Assembly: GCA_947629385.1 (NCBI GenBank)
Contig: CANRDO010000002.1
Coordinates: forward strand, 62,001-126,000
From: an uncultured Lachnospiraceae bacterium
GTDB lineage: Bacteria > Bacillota > Clostridia > Lachnospirales > Lachnospiraceae
Length of the DNA stretch: 64,000 nucleotides
Reading direction: 5' to 3'
This document shows, in pieces, positions 42,466 to 51,455 of the stretch. The notes under the pieces were generated by a model that ran no database searches, was not told the origin of the DNA, and was given only the letters and a program-made list of their open reading frames with translations. The position numbers were made by a program, and so were the translations under genes. The stretch's first letter is position 1; each line of letters starts with the position of its first letter.

Positions 42466-42903
42466 TTAACTGCACAGCGCCGCTACGACCTGATTGATCA
42501 CCTTGCCGTCCGCCTTGCCCTTGAGCTCAGCCATGACCGCCTTCATGATCTGACCTTTGTTCTTCGTCGCGATCAGGTCGGCGAATTTCTCCTGCAAATA
42601 CGCCTTCACCTCGTCCGCCGACATCAGCTTCGGCGCGTACTCCGAGATCACGTCGTAGCGGAGCTGATACTCCTCCTTCAGGTCCGCGCGAGCGTCCGGG
42701 CAGGTGTCGATCTGCTCCTTGACCGTCTTCATCTCCTTGAGGATCACGCGATTGCAGAGCTCCTCCGGAATGTCGTCCCTGCAGCCCTCGTCGATCGCAA
42801 CCTTTTTGATCGCGGAGATCAGCGAGGAGATCGCCTCCTTGCGCGGCTTGTCCTTCGCCTTCATCGCCGCCACCATGTCTTTTCTCAAAAGTTCAATATC
42901 CAT
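42466..42903 (-). CDS. GatB/YqeY domain protein
   Basis: 145 residues, the normal size. KAKDKPRKEAISSLISAIKKVAIDEG and NKGQIMKAVMAELKGKADGKVINQVV are the signature segments; it corresponds to the tRNA-interacting tail domain of GatB and to YqeY. A role in tRNA-dependent amidation or charging is assumed for the family. It lies downstream of rpoD on the same strand, as YqeY genes often do in Firmicutes, but the rpoD terminator at 43034-43068 separates them. Confidence 0.9.
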   Translation of the reverse strand: MDIELLRKDMVAAMKAKDKPRKEAISSLISAIKKVAIDEGCRDDIPEELCNRVILKEMKTVKEQIDTCPDARADLKEEYQLRYDVISEYAPKLMSADEVKAYLQEKFADLIATKNKGQIMKAVMAELKGKADGKVINQVVAALCS

Positions 42904-43033
42904 CTTCTACCTCCTGAAATATTCCCGGCAGGAATTATTTTCTGTAATGCGTTTTGCTATTTCATTATAAGCCCAAAAAGCCGGTTTGTACACCAGAACC
43001 TCAGCATTTTTCCTTTCTTCTTAAGCAGAGTTC

Positions 43034-43068
43034 AAAAAGGCGGCGCCCTACATATCCGGCGCCGCCTT
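43034..43068 (-). terminator. Terminator after rpoD
   Basis: AAGGCGGCGCC (43037-43047) with GGCGCCGCCTT (43058-43068); the minus strand continues into a T-run (complement of AAAAA at 43034-43038). It ends the rpoD transcript. Confidence 0.85.
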
Positions 43069-43091
43069 CTGTTCTGCCTGTATCCAAAAGC

Positions 43092-44222
43092 TTATGTAAG
43101 GAAATCCTTCAGCCGCTTGCTCCTCGACGGATGGCGCAGCTTTCTCAGCGCCTTCGCCTCGATCTGACGGATACGCTCACGCGTGACCTTGAACTCCTTG
43201 CCGACTTCCTCGAGCGTCCGCGCGCGGCCGTCCTTGAGCCCGAAACGCAGCTGCACAACCTGGCGCTCGCGGTCCGTCAGAGATTCGAGCGCCGTGCCGA
43301 GCTCCTCGCGAAGCATCGAGAACGCCGCGGAATCCGCCGGCGAAAGCGCCGTATCGTCCTCGATGAAATCGCCGAGATGCGAATCGTCCTCCTCGCCGAT
43401 CGGCGTGTCGAGCGATACGGGATCTCTGGATATCTTCAGCACCTCTCGCACACGGCTTACCGGAACACCCAGGCGCTCCGCTACCTCCTCCGGGGTCGGC
43501 TCACGTCCGAACTCCTGCAGCAAGGTTCTTGTCATACGCAGCGTCTTGTTAATGGTCTCGACCATATGTACCGGGACGCGGATTGTCCTGCCGGTATCCG
43601 CGATGCCTCTCGTGATCGCCTGACGGATCCACCACGTCGCGTACGTGCTGAACTTGTAACCCTTCGTATAATCAAACTTATCGACGGCTTTCATCAAGCC
43701 CATATTACCCTCCTGTATCAGATCCAGGAAAGGCATACCCCTGCCGACATATTTCTTGGCAATGCTGACCACCAGACGCAAATTGGCCTCTGTCAGGGCT
43801 TTCTTCGCCTCCTCGTCGCCCGCCTCCACACGCTTCGCGAGCTCGACCTCCTCTTCGCCGGAGAGCAGAGGCACATTGCCGATCTCCTTTAGGTACATCC
43901 GGACCGGATCCTCTGTGCTGACTCCCTCAAGGACGTCTACGTCATTGATCAGCTCGATCTCATCATTGTCAGACAGCAGAATATCCTCCTCCGATTCCAG
44001 AAGCAGATCATCTGCGGCATCCTCCTCCGACTTCACCTGCATGACGTCAATGTGATTTTTCTCAAGATACTCGAAAATCACATCCATCTTATCTTCCGTA
44101 AGTTCGACTCCCTCAAACGCCTTGAGAATCTCATCGTAGTCCAGGGTGTTTTTCTTTGTCCTGGCCGACGCTTTCAGACTTTCCAGAATCTTTAAAAACT
44201 GCTCCTGTGCTTCATTCATCAA
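43092..44222 (-). CDS. rpoD: Primary sigma factor RpoD (SigA)
   Basis: 376 residues. After an acidic N-terminal region of about 95 residues come region 1.2 ([16 protein letters not shown]), region 2 ([28 protein letters not shown] then [21 protein letters not shown]), region 3 and region 4 with the [32 protein letters not shown]. It directs RNA polymerase to housekeeping promoters, consistent with the -35/-10 sites seen in this window. Promoter TTGACA, 17 bases, TATGTT at 44293-44321. The clpX-like gene stop lies 127 bases upstream; dnaG, often adjacent, is absent here. Confidence 0.97.
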   Translation of the reverse strand: MMNEAQEQFLKILESLKASARTKKNTLDYDEILKAFEGVELTEDKMDVIFEYLEKNHIDVMQVKSEEDAADDLLLESEEDILLSDNDEIELINDVDVLEGVSTEDPVRMYLKEIGNVPLLSGEEEVELAKRVEAGDEEAKKALTEANLRLVVSIAKKYVGRGMPFLDLIQEGNMGLMKAVDKFDYTKGYKFSTYATWWIRQAITRGIADTGRTIRVPVHMVETINKTLRMTRTLLQEFGREPTPEEVAERLGVPVSRVREVLKISRDPVSLDTPIGEEDDSHLGDFIEDDTALSPADSAAFSMLREELGTALESLTDRERQVVQLRFGLKDGRARTLEEVGKEFKVTRERIRQIEAKALRKLRHPSRSKRLKDFLT

Positions 44223-44292
44223 CGCTCTCTCCTCATAATCTTTGCTCTTCGCAACTATCTCGTACCTTTATACAGCTGCTTTCGTACTCTTT

Positions 44293-44321
44293 AACATATC
44301 ATTTTTGTCAAACGCTGTCAA
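44293..44321 (-). promoter_or_regulatory. Promoter of rpoD
   Basis: TTGACA (44321-44316), 17 bases, TATGTT (44298-44293), about 70 bases before the ATG at 44222. Confidence 0.7.
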
Positions 44322-44349
44322 CGTTCGCACGAATATTGTCAGAAAAATA

Positions 44350-45909
44350 CTAATTTTGTGCCTCGCCCTGGCCCAGACGATAGCCCAAGTCACGCAGCGT
44401 GATCACCGGTCCGCCCGTGTGCTCGATGTACTCCCGCGTGAGCGTCACCTTCCCGATGTTGTCGTCCTTCGGGATCTCGTACATGATATCCAGCATGAAT
44501 TCCTCCAGGATCGAGCGGAGCGCCCGCGCCCCGGTCTTCTTCTCGAGCGCCTTCTCCGCAATCGCCTCCAGCGCGCCGTCGTCAACCTCAAGCTGCACCT
44601 CGTCGAGCGCGAGCAGCTTCTGGTACTGCCGGATGATCGCGTTTCGCGGTTCCTTCAGGATCCGCACCAGCATCTCCTTCGTAAGTGACTCCAGCGAAAA
44701 AAAGATCGGCAGGCGACCGATGAACTCCGGAATCATGCCGAAGGTCCGCAGATCCTCGACCGTCACCTTTGTAAGAAGGTTCGGATCGTCGTCGTATTTG
44801 TCCTTCAGATCCGCAAGAAAACCGACGGAAGCTTGCTTGTTCAGGCGCTCCTTGATGATGTCCTCCAATCCAGGAAACGCGCCGCCACAGATGAAGAGAA
44901 TATTCTGCGTGTTCACCGTGACCATCGGCACCATCGCGTTCTTGCTCGCCGCGCCGACCGGCACCTCCACCTCGCTGCCCTCGAGCAGCTTCAGCATTCC
45001 CTGCTGCACAGCCTCGCCACTGACATCGCGCTGGTTCGCGTTGCGCTTTTTAGCAATCTTGTCAATCTCGTCGATAAAGACAATGCCCTGTTCCGCGCGC
45101 TCCACATCATTGTCAGCCGCCGTCAAAAGCCGTGAGATCACACTCTCGATATCATCACCGATATAACCGGCCTCCGTCAGGGAAGTTGCATCCGCCATCG
45201 CAAGCGGCACATCCAGAAGTCGCGCCATCGTCTTGACCAGATAGGTCTTTCCGCAGCCGGTCGGCCCGAGCATCAGCATATTCGACTTCTCGATCTCGAC
45301 GTCGTCTGTCCCGGAGGCGATCCGCTTGTAATGATTGTAGACAGCGACCGAGATCACCTTCTTCGCGTGTTCCTGTCCGACTACATACTCATCCAGGCTT
45401 GCCTTGATTTTGTGCGGCGCGGGTATGTTATTGATGTCGAGCTGCTTCACAGGCTTTTTCTCTTTTTCCTTCTTCTTCCTGATCTGCTGTCTCGGGATGC
45501 CCATCCCCATACCGCCCAGAATATCCGACAGATTAATCATGCCGATCGTCGGAATTCCTCCCGTGCGCCTTTCCTGATTTTCTTTTCCGTCCTTCTTTTC
45601 CGGATCCTCCGGATCGCCGGAAACAGAGCCGCCTTCAACAATCTCCTGCTTCGCTTTGTCTTTTCCGCCACCACCTGACGAACTGCCTCCGTTTCCCGGC
45701 ATGCCGCCTTTGGAAAAATCAGGCATGTAATTCATAAAGTCATCAAACGAGACCCCCGAAAATTTCATCGAGTCAACTGTCTTCTGCAGGCATTCCTGAC
45801 AGATGCAGACGTCATTTCCCATCTCCAGCATTTTTCCGGCTCTGCTCTCCGGCCGCCTGCACATGAGACATATTTTCTCGTATTCGTCTTTTCTGTCCTT
45901 ATCTTCCAT
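44350..45909 (-). CDS. ClpX-like AAA+ unfoldase with extended linker
   Basis: 519 residues, about 100 more than ordinary ClpX. The N-terminal zinc-binding domain has C14-x-x-C17 and C37-x-x-C40. A Gly/Lys/Glu-rich linker (about 65-155, GGSSSGGGGKDKAK) precedes the AAA+ module: Walker A GPTGCGKT, pore loop GYIGDD, Walker B FIDEID. The ClpP-binding loop, IGF in ClpX, reads VGF within SVGFLAD. It may feed substrates to ClpP or act alone. The long linker and VGF loop suggest a paralogue. It follows glmS by 52 bases on the same strand. Confidence 0.85.
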   Translation of the reverse strand: MEDKDRKDEYEKICLMCRRPESRAGKMLEMGNDVCICQECLQKTVDSMKFSGVSFDDFMNYMPDFSKGGMPGNGGSSSGGGGKDKAKQEIVEGGSVSGDPEDPEKKDGKENQERRTGGIPTIGMINLSDILGGMGMGIPRQQIRKKKEKEKKPVKQLDINNIPAPHKIKASLDEYVVGQEHAKKVISVAVYNHYKRIASGTDDVEIEKSNMLMLGPTGCGKTYLVKTMARLLDVPLAMADATSLTEAGYIGDDIESVISRLLTAADNDVERAEQGIVFIDEIDKIAKKRNANQRDVSGEAVQQGMLKLLEGSEVEVPVGAASKNAMVPMVTVNTQNILFICGGAFPGLEDIIKERLNKQASVGFLADLKDKYDDDPNLLTKVTVEDLRTFGMIPEFIGRLPIFFSLESLTKEMLVRILKEPRNAIIRQYQKLLALDEVQLEVDDGALEAIAEKALEKKTGARALRSILEEFMLDIMYEIPKDDNIGKVTLTREYIEHTGGPVITLRDLGYRLGQGEAQN

Positions 45910-45961
45910 ATTACCGGTATACTCCCATCCTATCTATCTCATGTTTCCGAACTATCTGTTC

Positions 45962-47794
45962 CTACTCCACCGTCACGGACTTCGCCAGATTCCTCGGCTT
46001 ATCCACATCGCAGCCCTTGCCGATCGCTACATAGTAGGCGAAGAGCTGAAGCGGGATCACCGCGAGCGACGCCGTAAAATATTTATGGGTCTCCGGCACA
46101 TAGACCACATAATCCGCAATCTTCTCTACCTCCGTGTTCCCGACATTCGTCACCGCAAGCAGAAACGCGCCGCGCGTCTTGACCTCGACCATATTGCTGA
46201 TCGTTTTCTTGTAGAGGTTCTCCTGCGTCAGGACCGCCGCCACGAGCGTGCCGTCCTCGATCAGCGAAATCGTCCCGTGCTTCAGTTCACCGGCCGCATA
46301 CGCCTCGGAATGAATGTAGGAAACCTCCTTCAGCTTCAAAGAACCTTCAAGCGAAATCGCATAATCGATACCTCGGCCGATGAAGAACACATCTCGCGCT
46401 GCAATGTAACGGTTTGCAAACCTCTGTATCTTTTCTTTGTGCCCGAGAAGCAGATCAATGTGCTCCGGAAGCCTGCGAAGCTCCGTGAGCATCTCGCCAA
46501 CCTCCGCCTCACTCACCGTGCCGCGCACCTGTGCGAAATGAATCGCGAGCAGATACTCCGCAATCAACTGCGTACTGTATGCCTTCGTGGTCGCCACTGC
46601 AATTTCCGGACCCGCCCAGGTATACATGACATCGTCTGCCTCTCTCGCAATCGAGCTCCCGACCACGTTTACGATCCCGAGCACCTTGACTCCCCGCTTT
46701 CTGGCCTCACGCAGCGCAGCCAGCGTATCTGCGGTCTCGCCGGACTGGCTGACCACGATCACAAGCGTGCCTTCGTCCAGGATCGGATTTCGGTAGCGAA
46801 ACTCCGATGCGAGATCCACTTCCGTCGGTATTCTGGCAAGCTCCTCAAACACATACTTTGCAACGACTCCCGTGTGATACGCAGAGCCGCAAGCCACAAT
46901 GCAGATCTTCCTGAGCGCCCGGATCTCCTCATCCGTCATGCCAAGCTCCTCGATCTCGACCCTTCCGTCGCGGATTCTCGGGTTCAGCGTGTCCGTCACA
47001 GCCTTCGGCTGTTCATAGATCTCCTTGAGCATGAAATGCTCATATCCGGCCTTCTCCGCCGCCGTCACATCCCACTGGATTGTCACGGACTCCTTCTCAA
47101 TCTGCTCTCCGTCAATATTGTAAAAACGCAGATTCTCCGCGTCCATACAGACGATCTCTTCATTCTGTATAAAATAGACGTCTCTCGTATACTTCAGGAT
47201 CGCCGGCACATCAGATGCGATCAGATTGCCGTCTGCCGCCTTTCCCGTGATCAACGGGCTGTCCTTGCGCACCGCGTAGAGCTGTCCCGGATAATCCTGA
47301 AAAATAATCCCGAGCGCATAGGAGCCTTCCACGCGGTTCATCGTCCGGATAATCGCCTGAAGCGGGTCCTTCTCTTCCCTGTAATAATTATCGAGAAGAT
47401 GCGCGACAACCTCTGTGTCCGTGTCTGACGAGAAAGTATAGCCCTTCTCTATCAGGCGGTTCCGCAGCTTCTGGTAATTCTCAATGATCCCGTTGTGCAC
47501 GACCGCGATCGTACCTGCCTCATTGAAATGCGGATGCGCGTTTTCGTTCGACGGAACTCCGTGAGTCGCCCACCTCGTATGCCCGATCCCGCACATACCC
47601 GGAAGAATTTGACCGTCATGCGTCATCTCCCGCAGGATTTTCAGCCTTCCCCGAGCCTTCATCCAACGGATCTTCTCACCGTCGTAGACCGCGACGCCCG
47701 CCGAGTCGTATCCCCGGTATTCCAGCTTGTCAAGGCCGTCCAGAAGGATCGGCGCAGCCTGCTCTTTTCCTGTGTATCCGACAATTCCGCACAT
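45962..47794 (-). CDS. glmS: Glutamine-fructose-6-phosphate aminotransferase
   Basis: 610 residues. The start must be the ATG at 47794 (MCGIVGY) because Cys after Met is the N-terminal nucleophile; GGAGG is nine bases upstream, while the in-frame ATG at 47800 has only three. Domains: glutamine amidotransferase (CGIVGYTG, then RWATHG, GIIENY) about 1-240; two SIS domains (CGSAYHTG, SQSGETADT; RGIDY, EGSLKLKEVSYIHSEAYAAGE). It makes glucosamine-6-phosphate for peptidoglycan and surface glycopolymers. The GT2 gene ends in TAAATG at its start. Confidence 0.96.
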   Translation of the reverse strand: MCGIVGYTGKEQAAPILLDGLDKLEYRGYDSAGVAVYDGEKIRWMKARGRLKILREMTHDGQILPGMCGIGHTRWATHGVPSNENAHPHFNEAGTIAVVHNGIIENYQKLRNRLIEKGYTFSSDTDTEVVAHLLDNYYREEKDPLQAIIRTMNRVEGSYALGIIFQDYPGQLYAVRKDSPLITGKAADGNLIASDVPAILKYTRDVYFIQNEEIVCMDAENLRFYNIDGEQIEKESVTIQWDVTAAEKAGYEHFMLKEIYEQPKAVTDTLNPRIRDGRVEIEELGMTDEEIRALRKICIVACGSAYHTGVVAKYVFEELARIPTEVDLASEFRYRNPILDEGTLVIVVSQSGETADTLAALREARKRGVKVLGIVNVVGSSIAREADDVMYTWAGPEIAVATTKAYSTQLIAEYLLAIHFAQVRGTVSEAEVGEMLTELRRLPEHIDLLLGHKEKIQRFANRYIAARDVFFIGRGIDYAISLEGSLKLKEVSYIHSEAYAAGELKHGTISLIEDGTLVAAVLTQENLYKKTISNMVEVKTRGAFLLAVTNVGNTEVEKIADYVVYVPETHKYFTASLAVIPLQLFAYYVAIGKGCDVDKPRNLAKSVTVE

Positions 47795-47800
47795 CTTCAT

Positions 47801-48730
47801 TTACCTCCAATAATCCTGATTCATTGTACATTTCCCGACCAGCCATCCCGGAAGCCTCCGATAATTCTTTCCGAGCCGGTAGCCGAGATACTTGGCTCCG
47901 CTCTGGAGCACCAGCTTCGGGAGCAGCCAGATTTTTCTGTTTCTGCAAAGCCAGCCGGCCGTCTGGCATACCATCCGCACGCCTTCCCCCTCTGACTTAA
48001 GTCCTTCAAACACCTCGGGGTGCTCCGCCTGGGAGACGCCCAGATCAAAGTTCCGATGAAACTGCTGCGCGCTGCTGTAATTGTGCGAATGGATCACCCG
48101 CGCATCCGCGCAGTAGGCAATCGCCTTTCCATTTTGGATCAGCTTCGCCGCAAAAATCATATCCTCGTTGAATATGGTATGACGCACAAAACCTCCCTGT
48201 TCATCGTATGCGCTTTTCCGATACATAGCACATACATTGGAGCAGAAGTACGTCTTGATCCCAAGCTCCGGCAGATCCTTCAGGGTCTTGACCCGACTCT
48301 CCGGCCCGTAATTGAAGCCTCGCGCATAGCGCTCCAGCACACTACAGTCCTCCGCCGGGAGCTGCCTTGCGTAAGCCGCGCAGACCTGCTCCTGCGCAAA
48401 AGGTTCAAGCAGCTTCCCGATCAGATACTGATCTGCCGGAAGCGCGTCCTGCGTCATAAAAAGCAGGTAATCTCCCGTGAGCATCTTTGCAGCCATGTGC
48501 CGGGTCCCGCCGTGGTCAAATTCTTCCTTCCGGATATGCACGACCTCTGTATTCGGAATTCCGTCAATACAGCTCTCATCAAAAAACTGCTCTTCCGTAT
48601 TCACCAGAAGGATCCGCTCCGGCTTCACGCTCTGCCGCGCGAGCCGTTCCAGCAGCTTTCGCAGCTCCCGCCCCGGCCTGTATACCGGTATCACTACGTC
48701 GATCACAGGGGCGCTTTTTCCTTTTTCCAT
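47801..48730 (-). CDS. GT2 glycosyltransferase (rhamnosyltransferase-like)
   Basis: 309 residues. GT-A fold: DVVIPVYRPGRELRKLLERL at the N-terminus, EFDHGGTRHMAAKML and a DALPADQY motif (DxD-like) near 115. HGGTRH and the VRHTIFNEDMIFAAKLI segment fit the rhamnosyltransferase-type subgroup. It would add a sugar to a surface glycan on the cytoplasmic face. It is placed between the LCP gene and glmS, with short gaps, in the surface-polymer operon. Acceptor and sugar are unknown. Confidence 0.88.
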   Translation of the reverse strand: MEKGKSAPVIDVVIPVYRPGRELRKLLERLARQSVKPERILLVNTEEQFFDESCIDGIPNTEVVHIRKEEFDHGGTRHMAAKMLTGDYLLFMTQDALPADQYLIGKLLEPFAQEQVCAAYARQLPAEDCSVLERYARGFNYGPESRVKTLKDLPELGIKTYFCSNVCAMYRKSAYDEQGGFVRHTIFNEDMIFAAKLIQNGKAIAYCADARVIHSHNYSSAQQFHRNFDLGVSQAEHPEVFEGLKSEGEGVRMVCQTAGWLCRNRKIWLLPKLVLQSGAKYLGYRLGKNYRRLPGWLVGKCTMNQDYWR

Positions 48731-48750
48731 ACTGTGTACCCCTATATATC

Positions 48751-49953
48751 CTACTGTATCCCGGTGTCCGAGATAATTTTATCACTGATCCCCTGCACGG
48801 TCTGTGACGGCGTGTATCCTTCGTCCCCGAACAGATAAGCGTGCAGCTGCGAGACGTTCGCCGCCAGATTCACCGGAACGACGCAGTCCCCCGCCGCGAT
48901 GTTCGCGGCCATCTGATTGAACGGAAAACCTGTCGTTTCCTGAATATTATATCTGCCGATCTGCGCCGCGAGAGAGAGCAGCTCCGTGTTACTCATGCTC
49001 GTCGAGACGTAGTCCATCATCGTACTGACCAGAGGAAGCAGCCCGGTGACGCCCTTCGCCTTTGCTTTCTCAAAAAGCTTCTCCAGAACGATCCGCTGGC
49101 GCTCCGTCCGCTTGAAATCCCAGCCCTCCGTGTAGCGGATGCGGCAGTAGGCCATCGCCTGAATACCGGTCACCTGCTGCGTCCCGGCGTACTCGATCTC
49201 CGTGTACGGAACTCCAGTCACCTGCGACGTCTCAACCAGGTAGCCATTGAGCCACTGGCGCTCCTCCTCCGTAATGTCGAGCTCGATCCCGCCGAGCAGA
49301 TCCACCGCCTCGATGATCCCGTTGAAATCGACCGTCATGAAATCCTTGATATCCAGGTCAAGGTTCTTGTTCAGCATGTTGACCGCGCGCTCGGCTCCGC
49401 CGCCCGCGAAACATTCCGTGGCCTTGCGGTACTCTCCATTCGTGTTGTCCAGATATGTGTCGCGGTACACGGACACCAGCTTCACGTCCCCGCTCCACTT
49501 GTTGATGCTTGCGATCATGATCGTGTCGCTGTTCGTGCCACTCTCCAGCTCACCCTCGCGGGAATCGACCCCGAAGAGCGCGATGTTGCGGTATCCGGAT
49601 TTGCCAATCCCCGTATTCACAAGGATATCCTTCAGCTTGACCCGGTCGATCCTTCCCAGCTGCGCAAACACAAATAATCCGGCCCCCAGTATGAGTAAAA
49701 GTATTATTTCCAGAATAAATTTCAGTTTCCTGTGTTTCTTCTTTTTCTTCGGCCGCCTGTCCTGCGGACCGCCGTACTGATCCCGCGGATCGTTGTAGTA
49801 TCCCTGCTGCCCGTTATAGTCCCCTTGCTGTCCGTCATAATAGCTCCGCGGATCGTTATAATATCCCTGCTGCCCGTTATAGTACCCTTGCTGTCCGTCA
49901 TAATAGCTCCGCGGATCGCTCCCCTGCCCGCGGCTGTTCTTTCTTCCCTTCAT
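48751..49953 (-). CDS. LytR-CpsA-Psr (LCP) family glycopolymer ligase with N-terminal tandem repeats
   Basis: 400 residues. The cytoplasmic N-terminus contains two 21-residue tandem units (about 13-54) rich in Tyr, Gln, Asp, Gly (core YYDGQQGYYNGQQG), then a basic KKKKKHRK stretch, one membrane helix (about 76-98) and the extracellular LCP domain with GVDSREGELESGTNSDT, LVSVYRDTYL and YCRIRYTEGWDFKRTERQR. LCP proteins transfer lipid-linked glycopolymers to peptidoglycan. The low-complexity N-terminus is an unusual addition; it may bind partners or be phosphorylated at Tyr, which is inference. Confidence 0.93.
   Translation of the reverse strand: MKGRKNSRGQGSDPRSYYDGQQGYYNGQQGYYNDPRSYYDGQQGDYNGQQGYYNDPRDQYGGPQDRRPKKKKKHRKLKFILEIILLLILGAGLFVFAQLGRIDRVKLKDILVNTGIGKSGYRNIALFGVDSREGELESGTNSDTIMIASINKWSGDVKLVSVYRDTYLDNTNGEYRKATECFAGGGAERAVNMLNKNLDLDIKDFMTVDFNGIIEAVDLLGGIELDITEEERQWLNGYLVETSQVTGVPYTEIEYAGTQQVTGIQAMAYCRIRYTEGWDFKRTERQRIVLEKLFEKAKAKGVTGLLPLVSTMMDYVSTSMSNTELLSLAAQIGRYNIQETTGFPFNQMAANIAAGDCVVPVNLAANVSQLHAYLFGDEGYTPSQTVQGISDKIISDTGIQ
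49791..49915 (-). repeat. Two 63-bp tandem repeats coding the LCP N-terminus
   Basis: A 63-base unit is repeated twice with few changes and encodes two 21-residue units (DPRSYYDGQQG and neighbours). The number of units may differ between strains. No spacers are present, so this is not a CRISPR array. Confidence 0.8.
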
Positions 49954-49965
49954 AAAGCCCCTCTC

Positions 49966-51366
49966 TTAGTATGCGTTCTTGTTGACAAACCCCTTAAATA
50001 CCGTCAGGATCAGGATCTTGATATCCAGTCCGACCGTCCAGTTTTCAATATAATACAGATCGTACTCGATCCTCTTACGGATCGAGGTATTTCCGCGGTA
50101 ACCGTTGACCTGCGCCCAGCCTGTCATACCGGGACGCACCTGATGCTTGACCATGTAGCGCGGGATCTCCTCGCGAAACTTCTCCACAAACTGCGGGCGC
50201 TCCGGGCGCGGCCCGACCAGACTCATATCGCCCTTGAGCACATTGAAGAGCTGCGGCAGCTCGTCGACGCTGGTCCTTCGTATCAGCTTCCCGATCGGGG
50301 TAACTCTCGGATCGTTCTTCACGGTCCAGCCGCTGCGTTCTCTCCGCTTCGTCTGCACCTCCATCGACCGGAACTTATACATCTGGAACGGCTTGTTGTG
50401 CAGCCCCACCCGCTCCTGCCGGAAGATCAGCGGTCCCTTCGAGGTCAGCTTGATCAGGATCGCCGCCAGCAGCATCACCGGAGAAAACAAAATGATCGCG
50501 CAGGACGCGCCGACAATGTCCATCACACGCTTCACCATCATATTAAACGTATTCGACAATGGGACATGACGAATATTGATGACCGGCAGGCCAAGGATAT
50601 CCTCTGTGTACGGCTTCGTCGGGATGATGTTTCCGTAATCCGGAATAAACTTCGTGTGCACGCCGGATTTCTCGCACATGGCTACGATGCGCTCCAGCTT
50701 GTCGTACTCCTCCAGGCCGAGCGTGATCGCGATCTCGTCCGGACGGTTCCCCTCCAGAATAAAGCTGAGGCTTTCAATAAAACCAAGAACCTCCACATTG
50801 CGATACAGCGTGCCGGGCGCGACGTTGTCGTCGAGAATCCCCATCACACGGTAACCCCACTGCGGATTCTGGACGATCCGGTCGATGTATTCCTCCGCCG
50901 CGCGGCTGTAACCCACAAGGATGATGTGCTTCTGGTTCAGACCGAGCCTGCGGGCGTTCATCATCACCATGCGCACGATGTTCCGCTCCACGACCGTCAG
51001 CGTGACGTTCAGGAACAGGAACACGATCAGCAGCATACGCGACGCGTCCATCTGATGGATCAGGTAGAGCACCGCCATCGCGGACAGGCCGCCGATGATA
51101 TTTGCCTTCAGGATATTGCCGCCTTCCAGCCTCCTGCCCTGCATGCGCATCGGCGTGTAGAGATTGCAGGCATAGTACAGCAGCAAAAAAAATGGTACGA
51201 GTATCACAAGTACCATCATATATACTTCCGGCGGCAGGACGCCGATCTCCCGGCCTCCTACGTTCGCCATCATGACATACCACGCCACAAGGTAGGAGAG
51301 AATGATCACTCCCGCGTCCAGAACCACTTGCAGCCGGCTAAAATATTTCTGATTATCCCTGATCAA
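49966..51366 (-). CDS. Polyprenyl glycosylphosphotransferase (WcaJ-type initiating enzyme)
   Basis: 466 residues. Four to five N-terminal membrane helices (to about 125), a Rossmann-like middle domain (ILVGYSRAAEEYIDR), one hydrophobic re-entrant segment (KRVMDIVGASCAIILF) and the catalytic C-terminal bacterial sugar transferase domain (GPLIFRQERVGLHNKPF, KFRSM, RRTSVDELPQLFNVLKGDMSLVGPRPE). It transfers a sugar phosphate from a UDP-sugar to undecaprenyl phosphate, starting the surface glycan. LCP is 12 bases downstream. Confidence 0.95.
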   Translation of the reverse strand: MIRDNQKYFSRLQVVLDAGVIILSYLVAWYVMMANVGGREIGVLPPEVYMMVLVILVPFFLLLYYACNLYTPMRMQGRRLEGGNILKANIIGGLSAMAVLYLIHQMDASRMLLIVFLFLNVTLTVVERNIVRMVMMNARRLGLNQKHIILVGYSRAAEEYIDRIVQNPQWGYRVMGILDDNVAPGTLYRNVEVLGFIESLSFILEGNRPDEIAITLGLEEYDKLERIVAMCEKSGVHTKFIPDYGNIIPTKPYTEDILGLPVINIRHVPLSNTFNMMVKRVMDIVGASCAIILFSPVMLLAAILIKLTSKGPLIFRQERVGLHNKPFQMYKFRSMEVQTKRRERSGWTVKNDPRVTPIGKLIRRTSVDELPQLFNVLKGDMSLVGPRPERPQFVEKFREEIPRYMVKHQVRPGMTGWAQVNGYRGNTSIRKRIEYDLYYIENWTVGLDIKILILTVFKGFVNKNAY

Positions 51367-51455
51367 ATTTTTTCACCTCTGAAAAGTGCGCCGCGCAGCA
51401 AATGCCTGTCTTTTGCGTCTGCTGACGCGGAGCTCCTTTCGTATCCGTATCCGAC

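Noticed and set aside
49791..49915. 63-bp tandem repeat considered as CRISPR or a replication iteron
   Set aside because: Two copies only, within the LCP coding frame, no spacers and no replication gene nearby.
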